In this document: positions 10,704 to 21,073 of the stretch, in pieces
How the letters are laid out: the number at the start of each line of letters is the position of its first letter
How positions within the stretch are numbered: position 1 is the stretch's first letter
Source: Lachancea dasiensis
Lineage: Eukaryota; Ascomycota; Saccharomycetes; Saccharomycetales; Saccharomycetaceae
DNA: 64,000 bases
Direction: 5' to 3'
Assembly: GCA_900074725.1 (NCBI GenBank)
Contig: LT598455.1
Location: forward strand, 187,802-251,801
The notes under the pieces: generated by a model
What the model saw: the letters and a program-made list of their open reading frames with translations, nothing else
Told to the model about the DNA's origin: nothing
Database searches by the model: none
Position numbers and translations under genes: made by a program

Positions 10704-12293
10704 TTATACACTGATGGTTTTCCATATGTTCAATCCATCGGTACCAGTACTTACCAAGCAACCTGGAATTTGCTTATGCCATTTGACATCTTTGACCTCC
10801 TTTTGCCAGTGTACGAACAACAGTTGTGGTGGAATTTCTTGCAACTCTTGAGTTTCAGCAGCTTGCTGCTTGATTTCTTCGTCGTCAGCCTCCACCGAAA
10901 GATCCCAGAGCGTAACAGTGTTATCCTCGCTTGCGACTGCAATGATCGAGTCATCCAGCGGATTGAAAGCGATTGACGTGATTGCGCCCTTGTGGAAATT
11001 GTATTGAGCCACAGGGGAAGTGGATGCGGCCGTCGAAGGTGAAAACTGTCTCAAGTCCCACACACCCCACGTTCCGCTGTCATCACCGCTGGCTAGTAGA
11101 TATCCGATTTTTTCGTTCCAACTTATAACATTGACGTCTGTCTTGGACGCCTGAACTGAAATTGCAGGCTTATGCTTTTTGGATCTAGTGTCCCAGATTC
11201 GAATGTAACCATCACATCCACTAGTTGCAAAGACAGTGGCTTCAGTACGCGAGAACTGAATATCCTCGATAGATTTATTGTTGTTGGCGGAAAATGCAGT
11301 CTTGTCTGTGACCCAGCTAGACGTATGCCTTTGAGTCAGGTAAACTCTGCCAGAGCAGTCACCAGTCAACAAGGACCCACTCTTGTGTAGAGGTGACCAA
11401 TCCAAGGCATAACCTTCCACAGAACCGTGATTCCGAATGGTGTGCACGGGCCTTTTAGCTGCCTTAGGTGGTTGATAGCCCGGAGTTTCGAAAGCCTTGA
11501 ATTGCGGACCCAAATCAAAAATATTCACCTCACCATTTTCGCACATGGCAGCGGTGAGCTTTTCGCCCGACTCTGGTGATGCGAAAGGTGATACCCTTAG
11601 TCTGTTAGTGGTGTCCTTGAGAGCAATTTTCTCATCCTCGATTATAGGGTCTTGATCCTCGTCCTCATCCTCTTCGTCTTCATCGTCATCTTCCTCATTT
11701 TCTTCTTTGACCAGTGTCTTGCTGAGTTGAGACAGCTTGAGACATATTAGTTCATTTTCTTTCTTCCTGGATGCTTGAGTGGCTGTCGTCATCAAAAGTG
11801 ACTGGGGATAGTTTCTACGCTCTGACCCAAGACGATCTGGGATGATATCGAGGGTTAAGCAAGGCCAGGGCATATTCACGTTGTGCAACATTTCGTAAAC
11901 GGTCGGGTCTGCTTCGAGCACCTCATCTGGGCCCAAGGGTTTGGATAAATGGGGCAAATACAACTGCTGCTGCTGCTCGGTAGATTGATCATTTTCAACC
12001 AACCCTTGCGCTGGCAATTCATTTTTTTGGAGGTAGGCCTCATCTTGACCGCCAACTTGGCCGTCAACGTCAACATCCTGGTCCTCCTCGTCCTCCTCCC
12101 CATCCATTTGAATAATTTCGCCATCGCTTTCAAACTCGTCGCTGAACTGATCTTCGAACTCGCCCATCTCAACGTCGTCCCCAACTAATGGTGGAGCAGC
12201 CGTTGCGGGCACACCGCTGGGTTCTAGCTTGCTGGAAACGACACGGGAATCATTTTCCACTATTTCCTCAATTGGCGCTGACCTCTTCGACAT
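10704..12293 (-). CDS. RRB1: Ribosome assembly WD-repeat protein Rrb1 (Rpl3 chaperone)
   Basis: This essential-type nucleolar WD40 protein of 529 residues (S. cerevisiae 511) escorts ribosomal protein Rpl3 into 60S assembly. Two acidic regions are visible: one around residues 40-80 ([20 protein letters not shown]) and a D/E-rich run near residue 200. The C-terminal half holds WD repeats such as [21 protein letters not shown] and [10 protein letters not shown], and the protein ends in LNIWKTISV as in S. cerevisiae. The frame is open to 12485, but the family N-terminus [10 protein letters not shown] starts at 12293, so that ATG is used. JLP2 follows upstream on the same strand, as in YMR131C-YMR132C. 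Confidence 0.96.
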   Translation of the reverse strand: MSKRSAPIEEIVENDSRVVSSKLEPSGVPATAAPPLVGDDVEMGEFEDQFSDEFESDGEIIQMDGEEDEEDQDVDVDGQVGGQDEAYLQKNELPAQGLVENDQSTEQQQQLYLPHLSKPLGPDEVLEADPTVYEMLHNVNMPWPCLTLDIIPDRLGSERRNYPQSLLMTTATQASRKKENELICLKLSQLSKTLVKEENEEDDDEDEEDEDEDQDPIIEDEKIALKDTTNRLRVSPFASPESGEKLTAAMCENGEVNIFDLGPQFKAFETPGYQPPKAAKRPVHTIRNHGSVEGYALDWSPLHKSGSLLTGDCSGRVYLTQRHTSSWVTDKTAFSANNNKSIEDIQFSRTEATVFATSGCDGYIRIWDTRSKKHKPAISVQASKTDVNVISWNEKIGYLLASGDDSGTWGVWDLRQFSPSTAASTSPVAQYNFHKGAITSIAFNPLDDSIIAVASEDNTVTLWDLSVEADDEEIKQQAAETQELQEIPPQLLFVHWQKEVKDVKWHKQIPGCLVSTGTDGLNIWKTISV

Positions 12294-12563
12294 GGTCCTG
12301 TTGTTATTGTCAATAGACAGTTCAAGTATAGTGGCGCTGGACCGAGAGCTTAATGAGAGTTTAATTCTGTGTATGAGAAGCCCATCGCACCTCATCGCAT
12401 CGCATCTTGAAATAATGATCGGAAAATTTTTTTGAAAGCATGTGATCCCATCACGTGATAATAAAAGAAAAGGCAAGTACCTCATCGCCCCAGGCGTCAG
12501 AAAATATGAGCGCCGAGAGAGAGGTTTTCAACCGAGCTTCAGGTTCCAGCTTCTTCGTTCAGT

Positions 12564-13154
12564 TCAGCTTCCATCAGTTTCAGGCTCAACTTTTTTCTTG
12601 GCTTTCTTAGCAGCTTTTCTTTCGTGCTCTTCTTTGACTAAAGCGTCCCTGTTTTCAGCAATGTAGTCGTTGAAGAAACCGTACTCTTTGCTCTTCTTGG
12701 CAGCCGCAAGCATATTTTCTCGGAGAAGCTCAACTCTTGTTTTGTCTAGACGGCCCAACAATTTGCTATCGCGCCCATGGCACTCAAACTTCTGGATTCT
12801 TCTAGTGGACTTAAAGGAGACTTCGCCCGGTTTCATGGCTCCGCTTTTGCGTAGATTTGTCCACGGTGTTCCAATTATGGTACACTGTGGTAATTTGTTT
12901 CCTTGTATAGACTTCGATTTGCACAACTGTAAGCAAACGTTGACGACCTCCCGAGGAACATCGCGCAAATCCTTTTCATTCTCGAGCAGTTTCAAATACA
13001 CATGTCCGCTAGAGTACCGGTCAGCGTGAAACCACACGTAGTTCAGCTCCTTATACCCAAATTTGATCAAGGCATCATTTTCGAATTTGTCCTTTCCCAA
13101 AATGATTGAGTAGCAAGACCCATTATCAGCCTCCGTCTGGTAAAAGTAAACCAT
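12564..13154 (-). CDS. JLP2: Jlp2, CCDC25-family protein with NFACT-R domain
   Basis: This 196-residue protein (S. cerevisiae 208) is homologous to human CCDC25 and to the NFACT-R (RNA-binding-like) domain of Rqc2/NEMF proteins. The sequence MVYFYQTEADNGSCYSIILG and DALIKFGYKELNYVWFHADR is typical, with the conserved W-F-H-x-D near residues 41-45. The C-terminus is a Lys/Glu-rich coiled-coil-like tail (KEEHERKAAKKAKKK). The molecular function in yeast is unclear. It is divergent from REC114 with 224 bp between the start codons. Confidence 0.94.
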   Translation of the reverse strand: MVYFYQTEADNGSCYSIILGKDKFENDALIKFGYKELNYVWFHADRYSSGHVYLKLLENEKDLRDVPREVVNVCLQLCKSKSIQGNKLPQCTIIGTPWTNLRKSGAMKPGEVSFKSTRRIQKFECHGRDSKLLGRLDKTRVELLRENMLAAAKKSKEYGFFNDYIAENRDALVKEEHERKAAKKAKKKVEPETDGS

Positions 13155-13328
13155 TTGGAGATGGTGCTGACCTGAGCAAGGCGGGATGCTGGCTAATGGT
13201 GCGACGTTGGGGTTTTTTCAGGTCAAGCTCAACTCATTTGCACGGCTATATATATATTATTGTGATGGCGTGTATGATGGATACTGTTTGATCCGTATTT
13301 AGTGACAGTGTCATTTAAAATCAAAAGC

Positions 13329-13338
13329 TGGGCGGCTA
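13329..13338 (+). promoter_or_regulatory. URS1-like Ume6 site upstream of REC114
   Basis: TGGGCGGCTA matches the URS1 core TCGGCGGCTA at 9 of 10 positions and ends 41 bp before the REC114 ATG. URS1 is the Ume6/Ime1 element that keeps early meiotic genes silent in mitosis and activates them in meiosis, which fits REC114. Binding is inferred. Confidence 0.6.
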
Positions 13339-13378
13339 TCCTTTATACCCTCCTTCATAGCAGTTCAAACAGCAAGTT

Positions 13379-14795
13379 ATGCCTCTGATGAACGTTGTGG
13401 AGCTTAAAACAAGGCTTAAGCGTTATTCTAGCTACTTGGATATCGCACCAGCTCCTCAGGGATTCAGGACGCCTCGGATTCCAACGGATTTGCGAAGGTG
13501 GCAACATGCGCAACCCGATGTAGTTACTGAGCTTGAAGTGAAACGAAACGCGCCTAATTTTGTAGCAGTCCGAGTTGTGTCAAGCGGCCAAGTTGTTGAG
13601 CAGTTTTTGGTGGATTTGGCGTGGAAGGTTAATGTTCCAGATTTGGAGGTGGTGCAGTTTTCCGCCCGATTTCCCTCTATCATGTGCAAGTACTTGGTAT
13701 CGAAACGCGAAGGCATTTCTATGAAACGATTTCAAATGGGTTTTGGGAGCACAACAGATTTCGATAGGTGCTGCACTTTGTTCAGAGCAATGGGGCTTAC
13801 TGTGAAGACCGCTGGTGTGCTCCGTCCCGGGAACGGTGATACCTTGGCGAGAGTCAATAGCACATTCAGTGGTCCATATTGTTCCACACCTCCAGGGTCT
13901 CGAATGTTAAAACCTCTTAAGTCGGATTCAATTGGAGCTGGAACTAATGGCTACACGCTGGATTCCTTTTCGGGAGGTCTACCCTTCGCTCCGAACTGCA
14001 CTGTTCACCAAGAGACCGAAAGTTTGGACACACAAAGTCTCTCTGGAGTAGTTTGTCACTCCCAAAATCACGACTGCTCGGAGGATATGAGCCTTGTGCG
14101 CGAAAGTACCCACGCAGCCATTAATTGGGGAATCGAGCAGCAAGTCCACCGGGATGCCTTACTGGAAGGTCCACACATGGGGCTTTCAGGATACAAACCT
14201 GTTACGCAGAAGGATGCGGCTAATATGAGCCAGCCAGAGCAGTGTGTAGAAGTTGATAGCTGTGTCCCGGATCAGGCTTTGCAAACTCGCCAACTTTCAA
14301 GTGTACCTCGAATTTCGGGTATGCTACCACTGTTAAGCACTGTCCAGACGGAGGCAAAACATATGCCGATTCCTCAAGGTTCCTACAATATGAGCCAGAA
14401 ATCGAGTGACGCGCAGTCCACAGATATTCAGCCTCCTCGGGAAGTATCGAATATGCCTACACCAACTTCCAAATCTCCCACTGAACTTTACTCATCGAAG
14501 CTCGCCCTGGCACATCCACTAAAGGGACTTGCCGACAGGCGCTTGAATGAAGGTCCCTTGGAGCTTGCAAATCTGAAAAAGGCCGTTAATACAACGTTGA
14601 GGCCGGAAATATCCCAAGATATGATCAAAAACAAGCTCAAAGACCGTGGCTTCAGAGATTGGGTATGCGTGGTCAACATGAAACCCCAAGCGTTTTTCAC
14701 AATCCCATACTAACATTTTAAAAAAGGTGGATGCGATTGAAAGGTCCCTGTCCTTATTAGTCAGTCAGCCCATTGTTTGTGATGATCCCGAGTGA
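13379..14795 (+). CDS. REC114: Meiotic recombination initiation protein Rec114, spliced near the 3' end
   Basis: The gene has two exons, 13379..14662 and 14727..14795, giving 450 residues (S. cerevisiae 428). Rec114 works with Mei4 and Mer2 to activate Spo11 double-strand breaks. The N-terminal ~150 residues form the conserved PH-like region (FRTPRIPTDLRRWQ, SARFPSIMCKYLVSKREG, MGFGSTTDFDRC). The middle is low-complexity and poorly conserved. The 64-nt intron has donor GTATGC at 14663, branch TACTAAC at 14708-14714 and an AAAAAG acceptor ending at 14726. Splicing replaces an intron-encoded tail with VDAIERSLSLLVSQPI. S. cerevisiae REC114 also has an intron close to its 3' end. It lies between JLP2 and ERG29 as in YMR132C-YMR134W. 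Confidence 0.93.
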
Positions 14796-14855
14796 TAGCA
14801 CATTTACCATTCCATTTCATCCTATCCAAACTATATCATTTACGTCGTTACTAGC

Positions 14856-15482
14856 TCACAAGAGGAGAGCCGCAGTGCCTGCCAAAATTCCAGCTCCAAC
14901 GGGGATTCCCAATGCTTGAGCACCCCCAGAGCTCTGGCCAGAGCTGGAAGAGTTGCCACTGGAACCGCTACTTTGAGAACCGGAGCTAGAACTCGAACCA
15001 GAGGTAACACCGCTTGCCGAATTAGTGAGCACAGCAGATCCTGAAGCAAATGATCCAAACCCACCGCTACCGGCAGTCGAACCACCAGAGGAGGAATTGG
15101 AAGAGTTGCCACTCGAGCCAACGAGTGTTGAAGTCGGATCGCTGCCTCCGATCCCGGTTCCATTAGTTGAGCCATTGGCCGACCCTTGGGAAGAAAGTAG
15201 ACCTGGCATTATTGTCGAAGTTGCATCTCCAGAGCCAGCTGTGCCATTTGCCATGGCAGAGCCAACACCGAGAGCTCCAGGATACCCACCAGCAGCTGCT
15301 GTAGTTGAGTTGCCAGCCCCACCCGCTGATGGTGTGCTGCTGAGGGCGGGAGAGGATACACTAGCGGTTGCAAAGTCACCAGCAATCACAGAAGAATCAG
15401 CTGAAGCCAATTCACCATTCGTGACAGCTGCAAAGACGGTGGCTGGAGATAGAAGCATCAAAAAGCTTAAAGTGGAATGCAT
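14856..15482 (-). CDS. Predicted GPI-anchored Ser/Gly-rich cell wall protein
   Basis: This 208-residue secretory protein is not one I can name. A signal peptide is clear (residues 1-18, MHSTLSFLMLLSPATVFA). The body is Ser/Gly/Thr/Ala-rich, with sequons such as GNST, NGT and NSS/NSSS. The C-terminus has a small-residue region (GQSSGGAQ) followed by a hydrophobic tail (GIPVGAGILAGTAALLL), the signature of GPI attachment. The frame is open to 15716 but the upstream part lacks a signal peptide, so the ATG at 15482 is chosen. S. cerevisiae has nothing at the equivalent place between REC114 and ERG29, so this is a lineage-specific insertion or loss. Confidence 0.75.
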   Translation of the reverse strand: MHSTLSFLMLLSPATVFAAVTNGELASADSSVIAGDFATASVSSPALSSTPSAGGAGNSTTAAAGGYPGALGVGSAMANGTAGSGDATSTIMPGLLSSQGSANGSTNGTGIGGSDPTSTLVGSSGNSSNSSSGGSTAGSGGFGSFASGSAVLTNSASGVTSGSSSSSGSQSSGSSGNSSSSGQSSGGAQALGIPVGAGILAGTAALLL

Positions 15483-16292
15483 ATTTGTTAGGATATTGTT
15501 GTCGTTCTCGAAACTTTGAACCTCGTAAGTGAGCGCGTGTGAATGGACCTCTAGATGAGTGAAATCTTTCGATACATGGATGAGAGACAGGACAATGATT
15601 CCATTGAAATAATATGATCTTTTTATATGAATTGCCAGCGTTCGAAAGTGGCTGGGGAGACCGCGTTCTAGACTACCAAAAACGTTGGCTCGGGCAGGCC
15701 TCGAGCGATCGACCAATTAGTTGAAGAATGAGACACATTCTATTTCGGATCGCGCTCCAGCAAATCCCAAATCTGTCTTCGCAAATAATTCTCGAAATAG
15801 AGCCAAGCCTCACGGCACAATTCGAGCACTAGGGGCACATGCATGCTGACACCTTTGTGTGGAGTGGCTCATCCGCTACCTCGTATGCACAGCGTCGTAT
15901 TTCTAAATCTAGCGGATTGTGTCACTCGACGAAGCAAAATCAAGCACATTCCAAAAAACGTCAGTGTCATAGCCACAATCAACACGAAACATTCGCTGGT
16001 CTGGAATTTACTAAAATTCGAGCGCAGTGAAATACATATTGACCAAATTTGGTGATGCTTACGTAAGATGGATTGAAATTTGAATTCACGCTCATGTGTT
16101 CCCTCAGGAACGAAAACACCCAGAAGGAACGAACTAAATTATTTAGCCTCGTCGGCTAATGCATTCTAGAAGAAAGCATATTCATCGCCATCCTACGAAA
16201 AACCGACTAACAAAGGAAGGTCAGCACCTTCAGGTTATTGGCTTATACACTTCCAAAAGCACACAGGCTCTTAAGGAACATAACGCTAGGCA
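15483..16292. other. Divergent intergenic region, wall-protein gene to ERG29
   Basis: About 0.8 kb between two divergent genes. It contains only short open frames and A/T-rich promoter-like sequence. I see no RNA gene or repeat. Confidence 0.5.
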
Positions 16293-17066
16293 ATGTGGTC
16301 TACTTTGGCGTCTTTTTACCTCGGGATTGAAACGAGGGCACTAGACGCCCTGCGTCGCATTCCATATATGGAAGAGTACACTTACCATCCGATAAGTGCG
16401 CGTATCACGTTGTTTTTGGCTGTAGTCGGTACTTTGGCATTCGTGAATGAGCTGTACATAACCATCGAGATGAGCTTTTTGCAGAAAGAAAGCTACAAAG
16501 AACTAAAAAGGGCACCTCTAAATGTGGAGGATTTGAAAAACCACCGAATGATTATGGACGATGAATTTCACGGCAGGGAGTGGCTCGATCAGAAAAGTGG
16601 AATTGTCATTGAAGAATTTGAGACCCGCGACCGCTTTTTTGCGAAGCCTGTACATGTGGCCCATCTCTACGTGAAATGTAACGTGGTGGCTAGGTGTGAC
16701 ACTTTTATAGACGGCAAAGAGATCAGCAAATCGGTGGGTTCAGCATTGCTGTCACAGCCTTTTATGTTCCACATCGAGTTTTCGCCAGAAGAATATGAAC
16801 TCGAAAAGCGCCCAGAATTCGGATGTAGGCTGGAAGTATTGAGGCGCAAATTATATCATTACTTTAAAGAAACTCAGCTCTTTGATCAATTTGTCGCTCG
16901 GAGAGAAAAGGGCGGCTCTCAAGAACAGGTGGATTTTACCGTTTCGAAAGGCGTCGAAATATACAACACTATGGAAGAGTTATTACCTCCCGCTGCGGAT
17001 GACATCCAGTTATGTTTTTTGAAAATGGAAACGGGGGATACAATTAAATGCAATTTTGTTGTATAG
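16293..17066 (+). CDS. ERG29: ER membrane protein Erg29, involved in ergosterol synthesis
   Basis: This 257-residue protein (S. cerevisiae 237) is the YMR134W family, an ER protein required for normal C-4 methylsterol oxidase (Erg25) function. One strong membrane segment lies at about residues 36-58 (ITLFLAVVGTLAFVNELYI). The remainder is a soluble domain with conserved DDEFHGREWLDQKSG. The ATG at 16293 puts a short amphipathic N-terminus before the membrane segment. It converges with GID8, with 67 bp between the two stops. Confidence 0.92.
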   Translation: MWSTLASFYLGIETRALDALRRIPYMEEYTYHPISARITLFLAVVGTLAFVNELYITIEMSFLQKESYKELKRAPLNVEDLKNHRMIMDDEFHGREWLDQKSGIVIEEFETRDRFFAKPVHVAHLYVKCNVVARCDTFIDGKEISKSVGSALLSQPFMFHIEFSPEEYELEKRPEFGCRLEVLRRKLYHYFKETQLFDQFVARREKGGSQEQVDFTVSKGVEIYNTMEELLPPAADDIQLCFLKMETGDTIKCNFVV

Positions 17067-17133
17067 TCACTACTAATTCATCAGCCGTAAAGCTAAGCCC
17101 ATCAAGAAACCGGACTGAAAAAAGAAAGCCCTG

Positions 17134-18312
17134 TTAGGCCCCTCCTTCTACACGTGGCACTCCGACCCCACAATTGTGCAGCTGGTTTTCGCACCAGGCC
17201 CAAAGTTTTATCACTTGGTTGAGCTTCGCCTCATATTCAAGTTGCTTGCAGCACTCAGAGGATGCGCCGTTGTTCTCGCTCTCGCAACGCATATCCTGAT
17301 CTTGCTGTTTTAGCAGTTCATTTGTGGCTTTCCAAGCATTTTCTTTCCACGGTTTTCCCACCGTTGAGCTTCTGGATCTTTGCTGAGACTCCGCGTTTTT
17401 GCTGGCAGCATATTCAAACCCTGCTTCCTCACTATTGCTAGACTGAAAAATACCAGTGTAGCTGTGCAGAGCTTGAGGAAATGGGTCAGAACCAATTAAG
17501 TCCGGGAATTCCCCGTTACTCGTGGCTGAGGATATTTGGCCATGCATCGATTGTAAAAGCTTTCTATTCACCAGGTCAGCGATCTTAGTACGCAGAGAAA
17601 GAGAATAAAGGTTCCGCAGACTTTTGGGCAACGGCATTTTAGAGTCCGGTGCCGAAGTTTTCTCCATAGGGAACAAAAGTAGGGTCATTACAAGCTCCAG
17701 TTCCTTCATATATTGCTTATTCGAATCCGCCTTGAGGGCCAGCCTTTCTTGGGAGTATTCGATCAGCTCCAGAATAAAATCGCTAGATTCTTCCGGAGAG
17801 GCTCCGCTTTGATGGTGTTTGCGTATCATCTCTATCAGATTCAACAGTAAAAGCTTGAAATGCAAATCGTCACCATTCCCGGCCCTCGTGGAGCCCGCAG
17901 CCGTCGGAATCCCCGTATTGGGTGGTTCCAGGACCTGAACTCCAAATTTCGTATATATCTCTTCTATTGCCTCAAGAATGCGGCCCTTTTTGATCAGTTC
18001 ACGAACATGCGCTCTCTCGCTGATCTTGTAGATTTGGTTGAACGTGAACGCCTCTTTGTTCGTGGTGACGTACCCTAGTTCCCTGGCCATGCGAATACTG
18101 GCCTCTTCGTAACTCATCACCACAAAGTAGTTTAGCAGCAAATGAGGAATTGATGCTTCTGGACATGGTCTTTTCGATTGTGACGAATAGCTGCCGTGAA
18201 CATCGCTGGAGAGTCCAGCGATGTCAAAGGGTAGGGCGGACTCCAAGACGTATTCTTTCCACTCCTGCCGTGAAAACGTCTTCCTATCGTAGGTGTCTTT
18301 AGTTTGGGTCAT
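17134..18312 (-). CDS. GID8: Gid8, LisH-CTLH subunit of the GID/CTLH ubiquitin ligase
   Basis: This 392-residue protein (S. cerevisiae 455) is a scaffold subunit of the GID E3 ligase that degrades gluconeogenic enzymes when glucose returns. The order is LisH (about residues 55-85, NYFVVMSYEEASIRMARELG), CTLH (about 95-155, ISERAHVRELIKKGRILEAI) and a CRA region (about 165-260, LKLLLLNLIEMIRKH and LELIEYSQERLA). A polar insertion separates these from the C-terminus LNQVIKLWAWCENQL. It is shorter than the S. cerevisiae protein, mainly in the linker. The order ERG29-GID8-GAT2 is that of YMR134W-YMR136W. Confidence 0.93.
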   Translation of the reverse strand: MTQTKDTYDRKTFSRQEWKEYVLESALPFDIAGLSSDVHGSYSSQSKRPCPEASIPHLLLNYFVVMSYEEASIRMARELGYVTTNKEAFTFNQIYKISERAHVRELIKKGRILEAIEEIYTKFGVQVLEPPNTGIPTAAGSTRAGNGDDLHFKLLLLNLIEMIRKHHQSGASPEESSDFILELIEYSQERLALKADSNKQYMKELELVMTLLLFPMEKTSAPDSKMPLPKSLRNLYSLSLRTKIADLVNRKLLQSMHGQISSATSNGEFPDLIGSDPFPQALHSYTGIFQSSNSEEAGFEYAASKNAESQQRSRSSTVGKPWKENAWKATNELLKQQDQDMRCESENNGASSECCKQLEYEAKLNQVIKLWAWCENQLHNCGVGVPRVEGGA

Positions 18313-19522
18313 TACTTTGGTGTGTTTTCAAACACCCTGAGACTGGAAAGCTGGTTCAATTGGTGTGTGGTGCACTATGGGGCCCACAAAGGGGTTTGAA
18401 CTGGCTCATCCTAACCTTACCTTAAAGAACTCGACCCAATTTCACCCGTTCGTGTTTTGTGATATCGAGTTTCGCTCGTACTGGTTAATACTGACACGCA
18501 ACCCAGACACTGGCGGTGGACCACAGTGCTCGTTCGAACCACTTGAAAAGGGCCTTAGAGCGTTTATAAAACCAAGAGCTCGTCGGTCACAACTAATAGT
18601 CCTTCATAGGTGGCTGTTGGTCATTTTCAAAATTATAACTATCAACACCAGCCAGGCCCTGAGCAGGAGGATATCGCCGCACTATCAACGCATGGTCCAC
18701 CAGTTATAGACGGTTTCGCATTGGAGATATTGCCCGGAAGCACTGAAAGGGAACTCGAAAGTCAGAACATCGAAAAAGAAACAAGAATCCCCCGCGCTGA
18801 ATTAATACTGGCCCCGGTGCTGATCAATTTTTGCACCTTCGCCTGGGCTGTCGCATTATTGTAAAGATATCAAAAAATCCATAGCAGCATATGCTCTCGC
18901 TCAAGTGTCCTCGTGGATGATCGTCGTCTTATGTATGGCATAGTGCAAAAAGCAGTCATTTGGCACTGGCAAAAAGCGACAGCGACAGTAAAAAAATAAT
19001 GTCTGAGCTGGCAAATCAGACCGGTCAGAGATTTGGCATTTGAAAACCCGAGAAACTGTGCAGTGTATTGTGGACCGGTAGGATTGGGCACAGGGGAAAC
19101 GGTTGTCTTATCCCCGCCTGGTGTGATCTATCTGATGGCAACCGGCACACACTTGCCTTTCACGCCTAACGCGCACATTTAACCTTGAAATCCCTCTAGC
19201 CCTTGAAAATCTAGACGGCCCGGTTCATGCACAACTAGAAATAAAAGCCTGCAGCGTACGGTTAGAGACCGTAAATTTGTAGGGAAATGCGAAAACGCTC
19301 AAAGGCAAAGAGCCACGACCTGTCGGCGGAGAACCGCGTCAATCTCCTGGGGGAGAGGAGGTGTCTTCGAGTGGATACCCCCGGATTTGATATATAATGC
19401 CTTGAACTGGGGAATAGAATGAAGCCTTCAGGCTTGTTGCGTGTATTGTGAGATGTTGGCAGCTTGCTGTAAGGTTGTGTACAATAGGCAGCGCTAAAAC
19501 CGGACTATTCTCATAACGCTAG
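18313..19522. other. Divergent intergenic region, GID8 to GAT2
   Basis: This 1.2 kb stretch between two divergent genes has no supportable gene. Open frames near 18365-18709 and 18610-18864 begin at GTG, not ATG. A TATA-like element (gatatataat) lies near 19390, about 135 bp before GAT2. Confidence 0.5.
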
Positions 19523-21046
19523 ATGACCGTGGCAAGAGGTCCTTCGCACATGTATTTTGCAGGAAGCAAGTCCCCGCCGGGATTATTAGGCCTTCCAGAG
19601 AACCAGAGTACTGACTTCAAATCATCACATCCTCATGACCGCTCAGAAGATACTCGATCTTGCGCTAAAGACAGGCTGCTAAAGGGACCACAAGCTTGGG
19701 GAAGTGACCAACAGCTCGCAGGCGATCGAAGGGCCCCCAGCTTGGCCAAAATTTTAGCTTCAAGCCCCTGCGCATGTTCAAGCGTTGACGGCGAGCGAAG
19801 GCCATCCAAGCCTATAGCATGCACGCACAGCGTCTCTCCCAGCACTGAACAGCTACCTCACCTTCCCAGTTCTTCAGATGGAACCGTCTCAAGACATGCG
19901 CTAGATTTCCGAGTCCGCAACTATCAAGTGGCCGGAAGCCAATGCACCAAACTGCCCGTCAGTTTTAGGAAGCATTCCTTAGATTCATTGATGACTGCAG
20001 TTCATGCCGCTGAAACTGTCGATGGTTGCCAAGATCTCTCCATTCAAAAGGCAGACCACGAATATCAGGTAAGGTTAGGGAACATCATTCAGCTTAAGAA
20101 CGGCATTTCTGAGACGCTCAGAAATTGGCCACTAGCCAAGCCTAGTGCTAGGGATGGAGTTTCCTACTATTGCCTTTTAGACTCCCTGTCGCTAACAGAT
20201 ATGCACAAGCTGCTCCAAGCATCCGAGAGGCTTGCAATTGAGGCAAAAGAACTATCGCAATTGAAGCAAAGGAGAGAGTGTGAAGTGAATGGATCCGCAG
20301 CAATAGCTGTTAAGGATCCTACAAGTTACACGCATCAACCAAGGCGTATGCCTTTCCTCCCGCCTCCGCATGAAATGCTGGCCCAACATCGTTATTTCCA
20401 AAACACAATGCCTCCAGGTAATGCTCAGTCCCAGACCCTACCTTCGTGTTTTAAAGCTCGCAGCGGCCAATGCTCGAACCAGCATCAGGCGGTGGTTCGG
20501 CATGACACTATTGGCAGACCGGTTTCCGTGAACGAACCCTGTTATGGCGAGAGGGGCGATCCGATATTGCCATCCTTCGATAAGGCTGACACATCCCAAA
20601 AGTTACCTGATAGAGATATGACACACCGCCTTTTCAAAATCCAAAAGCCTATCAAATGTAGCATGACAGCTCCTGAGCTAGTTCAAAGTCCCATCAAAGA
20701 CGTGAACGAGAGTGTCAGGCAAAAAACTTCAATAGGGACGATGACGTGCGTGCATTGTTCTAGAAAAGACACGCCGGAATGGCGTCGAGGACCTTATGGT
20801 AACAGAACAGTGTGCAACGCTTGTGGGCTCTTTTATGGTAAACTTGTTAAGAAATTTGGTTACCATAATGCCAATATAATGATGCATTACCGTCGGACCA
20901 CGATGCCAGAAGACCGCAGGGTTCCCTCACATTTTTTTGTACCTCAATCATTTGTTCGAAGGTTGCAAGTAGACCAGTCTTTGAACCGGAACTTTGGGAT
21001 AACAGAGGGTTCATTGGCGTATGAAACAGGCTCAGGAAGGATTTAA
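19523..21046 (+). CDS. GAT2: GATA-type zinc-finger transcription factor Gat2
   Basis: This 507-residue protein (S. cerevisiae 560) has a single GATA zinc finger near its C-terminus: C409-x2-C412-x18-C431-x2-C434, reading CVHCSRKDTPEWRRGPYGNR then TVCNACGLFYGKLVKK. The rest is polar and low-complexity, with a helical Leu/Glu-rich patch near residues 220-255. The 18-residue loop separates it from the 17-residue-loop nitrogen GATA factors (Gln3, Gat1), and S. cerevisiae GAT2 is of the same loop type. It is followed by convergent PSO2, whose stop lies 27 bp beyond the GAT2 stop. Confidence 0.94.
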   Translation: MTVARGPSHMYFAGSKSPPGLLGLPENQSTDFKSSHPHDRSEDTRSCAKDRLLKGPQAWGSDQQLAGDRRAPSLAKILASSPCACSSVDGERRPSKPIACTHSVSPSTEQLPHLPSSSDGTVSRHALDFRVRNYQVAGSQCTKLPVSFRKHSLDSLMTAVHAAETVDGCQDLSIQKADHEYQVRLGNIIQLKNGISETLRNWPLAKPSARDGVSYYCLLDSLSLTDMHKLLQASERLAIEAKELSQLKQRRECEVNGSAAIAVKDPTSYTHQPRRMPFLPPPHEMLAQHRYFQNTMPPGNAQSQTLPSCFKARSGQCSNQHQAVVRHDTIGRPVSVNEPCYGERGDPILPSFDKADTSQKLPDRDMTHRLFKIQKPIKCSMTAPELVQSPIKDVNESVRQKTSIGTMTCVHCSRKDTPEWRRGPYGNRTVCNACGLFYGKLVKKFGYHNANIMMHYRRTTMPEDRRVPSHFFVPQSFVRRLQVDQSLNRNFGITEGSLAYETGSGRI

Positions 21047-21073
21047 ATTATGGTGTATAGTGACATATGACGT

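Noticed and set aside
15025-15519. 164-codon + strand frame rich in Pro/Glu/Ala
   Set aside because: It lies opposite the Ser/Gly-rich GPI protein and reflects its composition. The signal peptide and GPI tail are on the minus strand.
18520-18560. GTTCGAACC resembling a tRNA T-arm
   Set aside because: No matching A box, anticodon arm or acceptor stem surrounds it. No tRNA gene was found elsewhere either.
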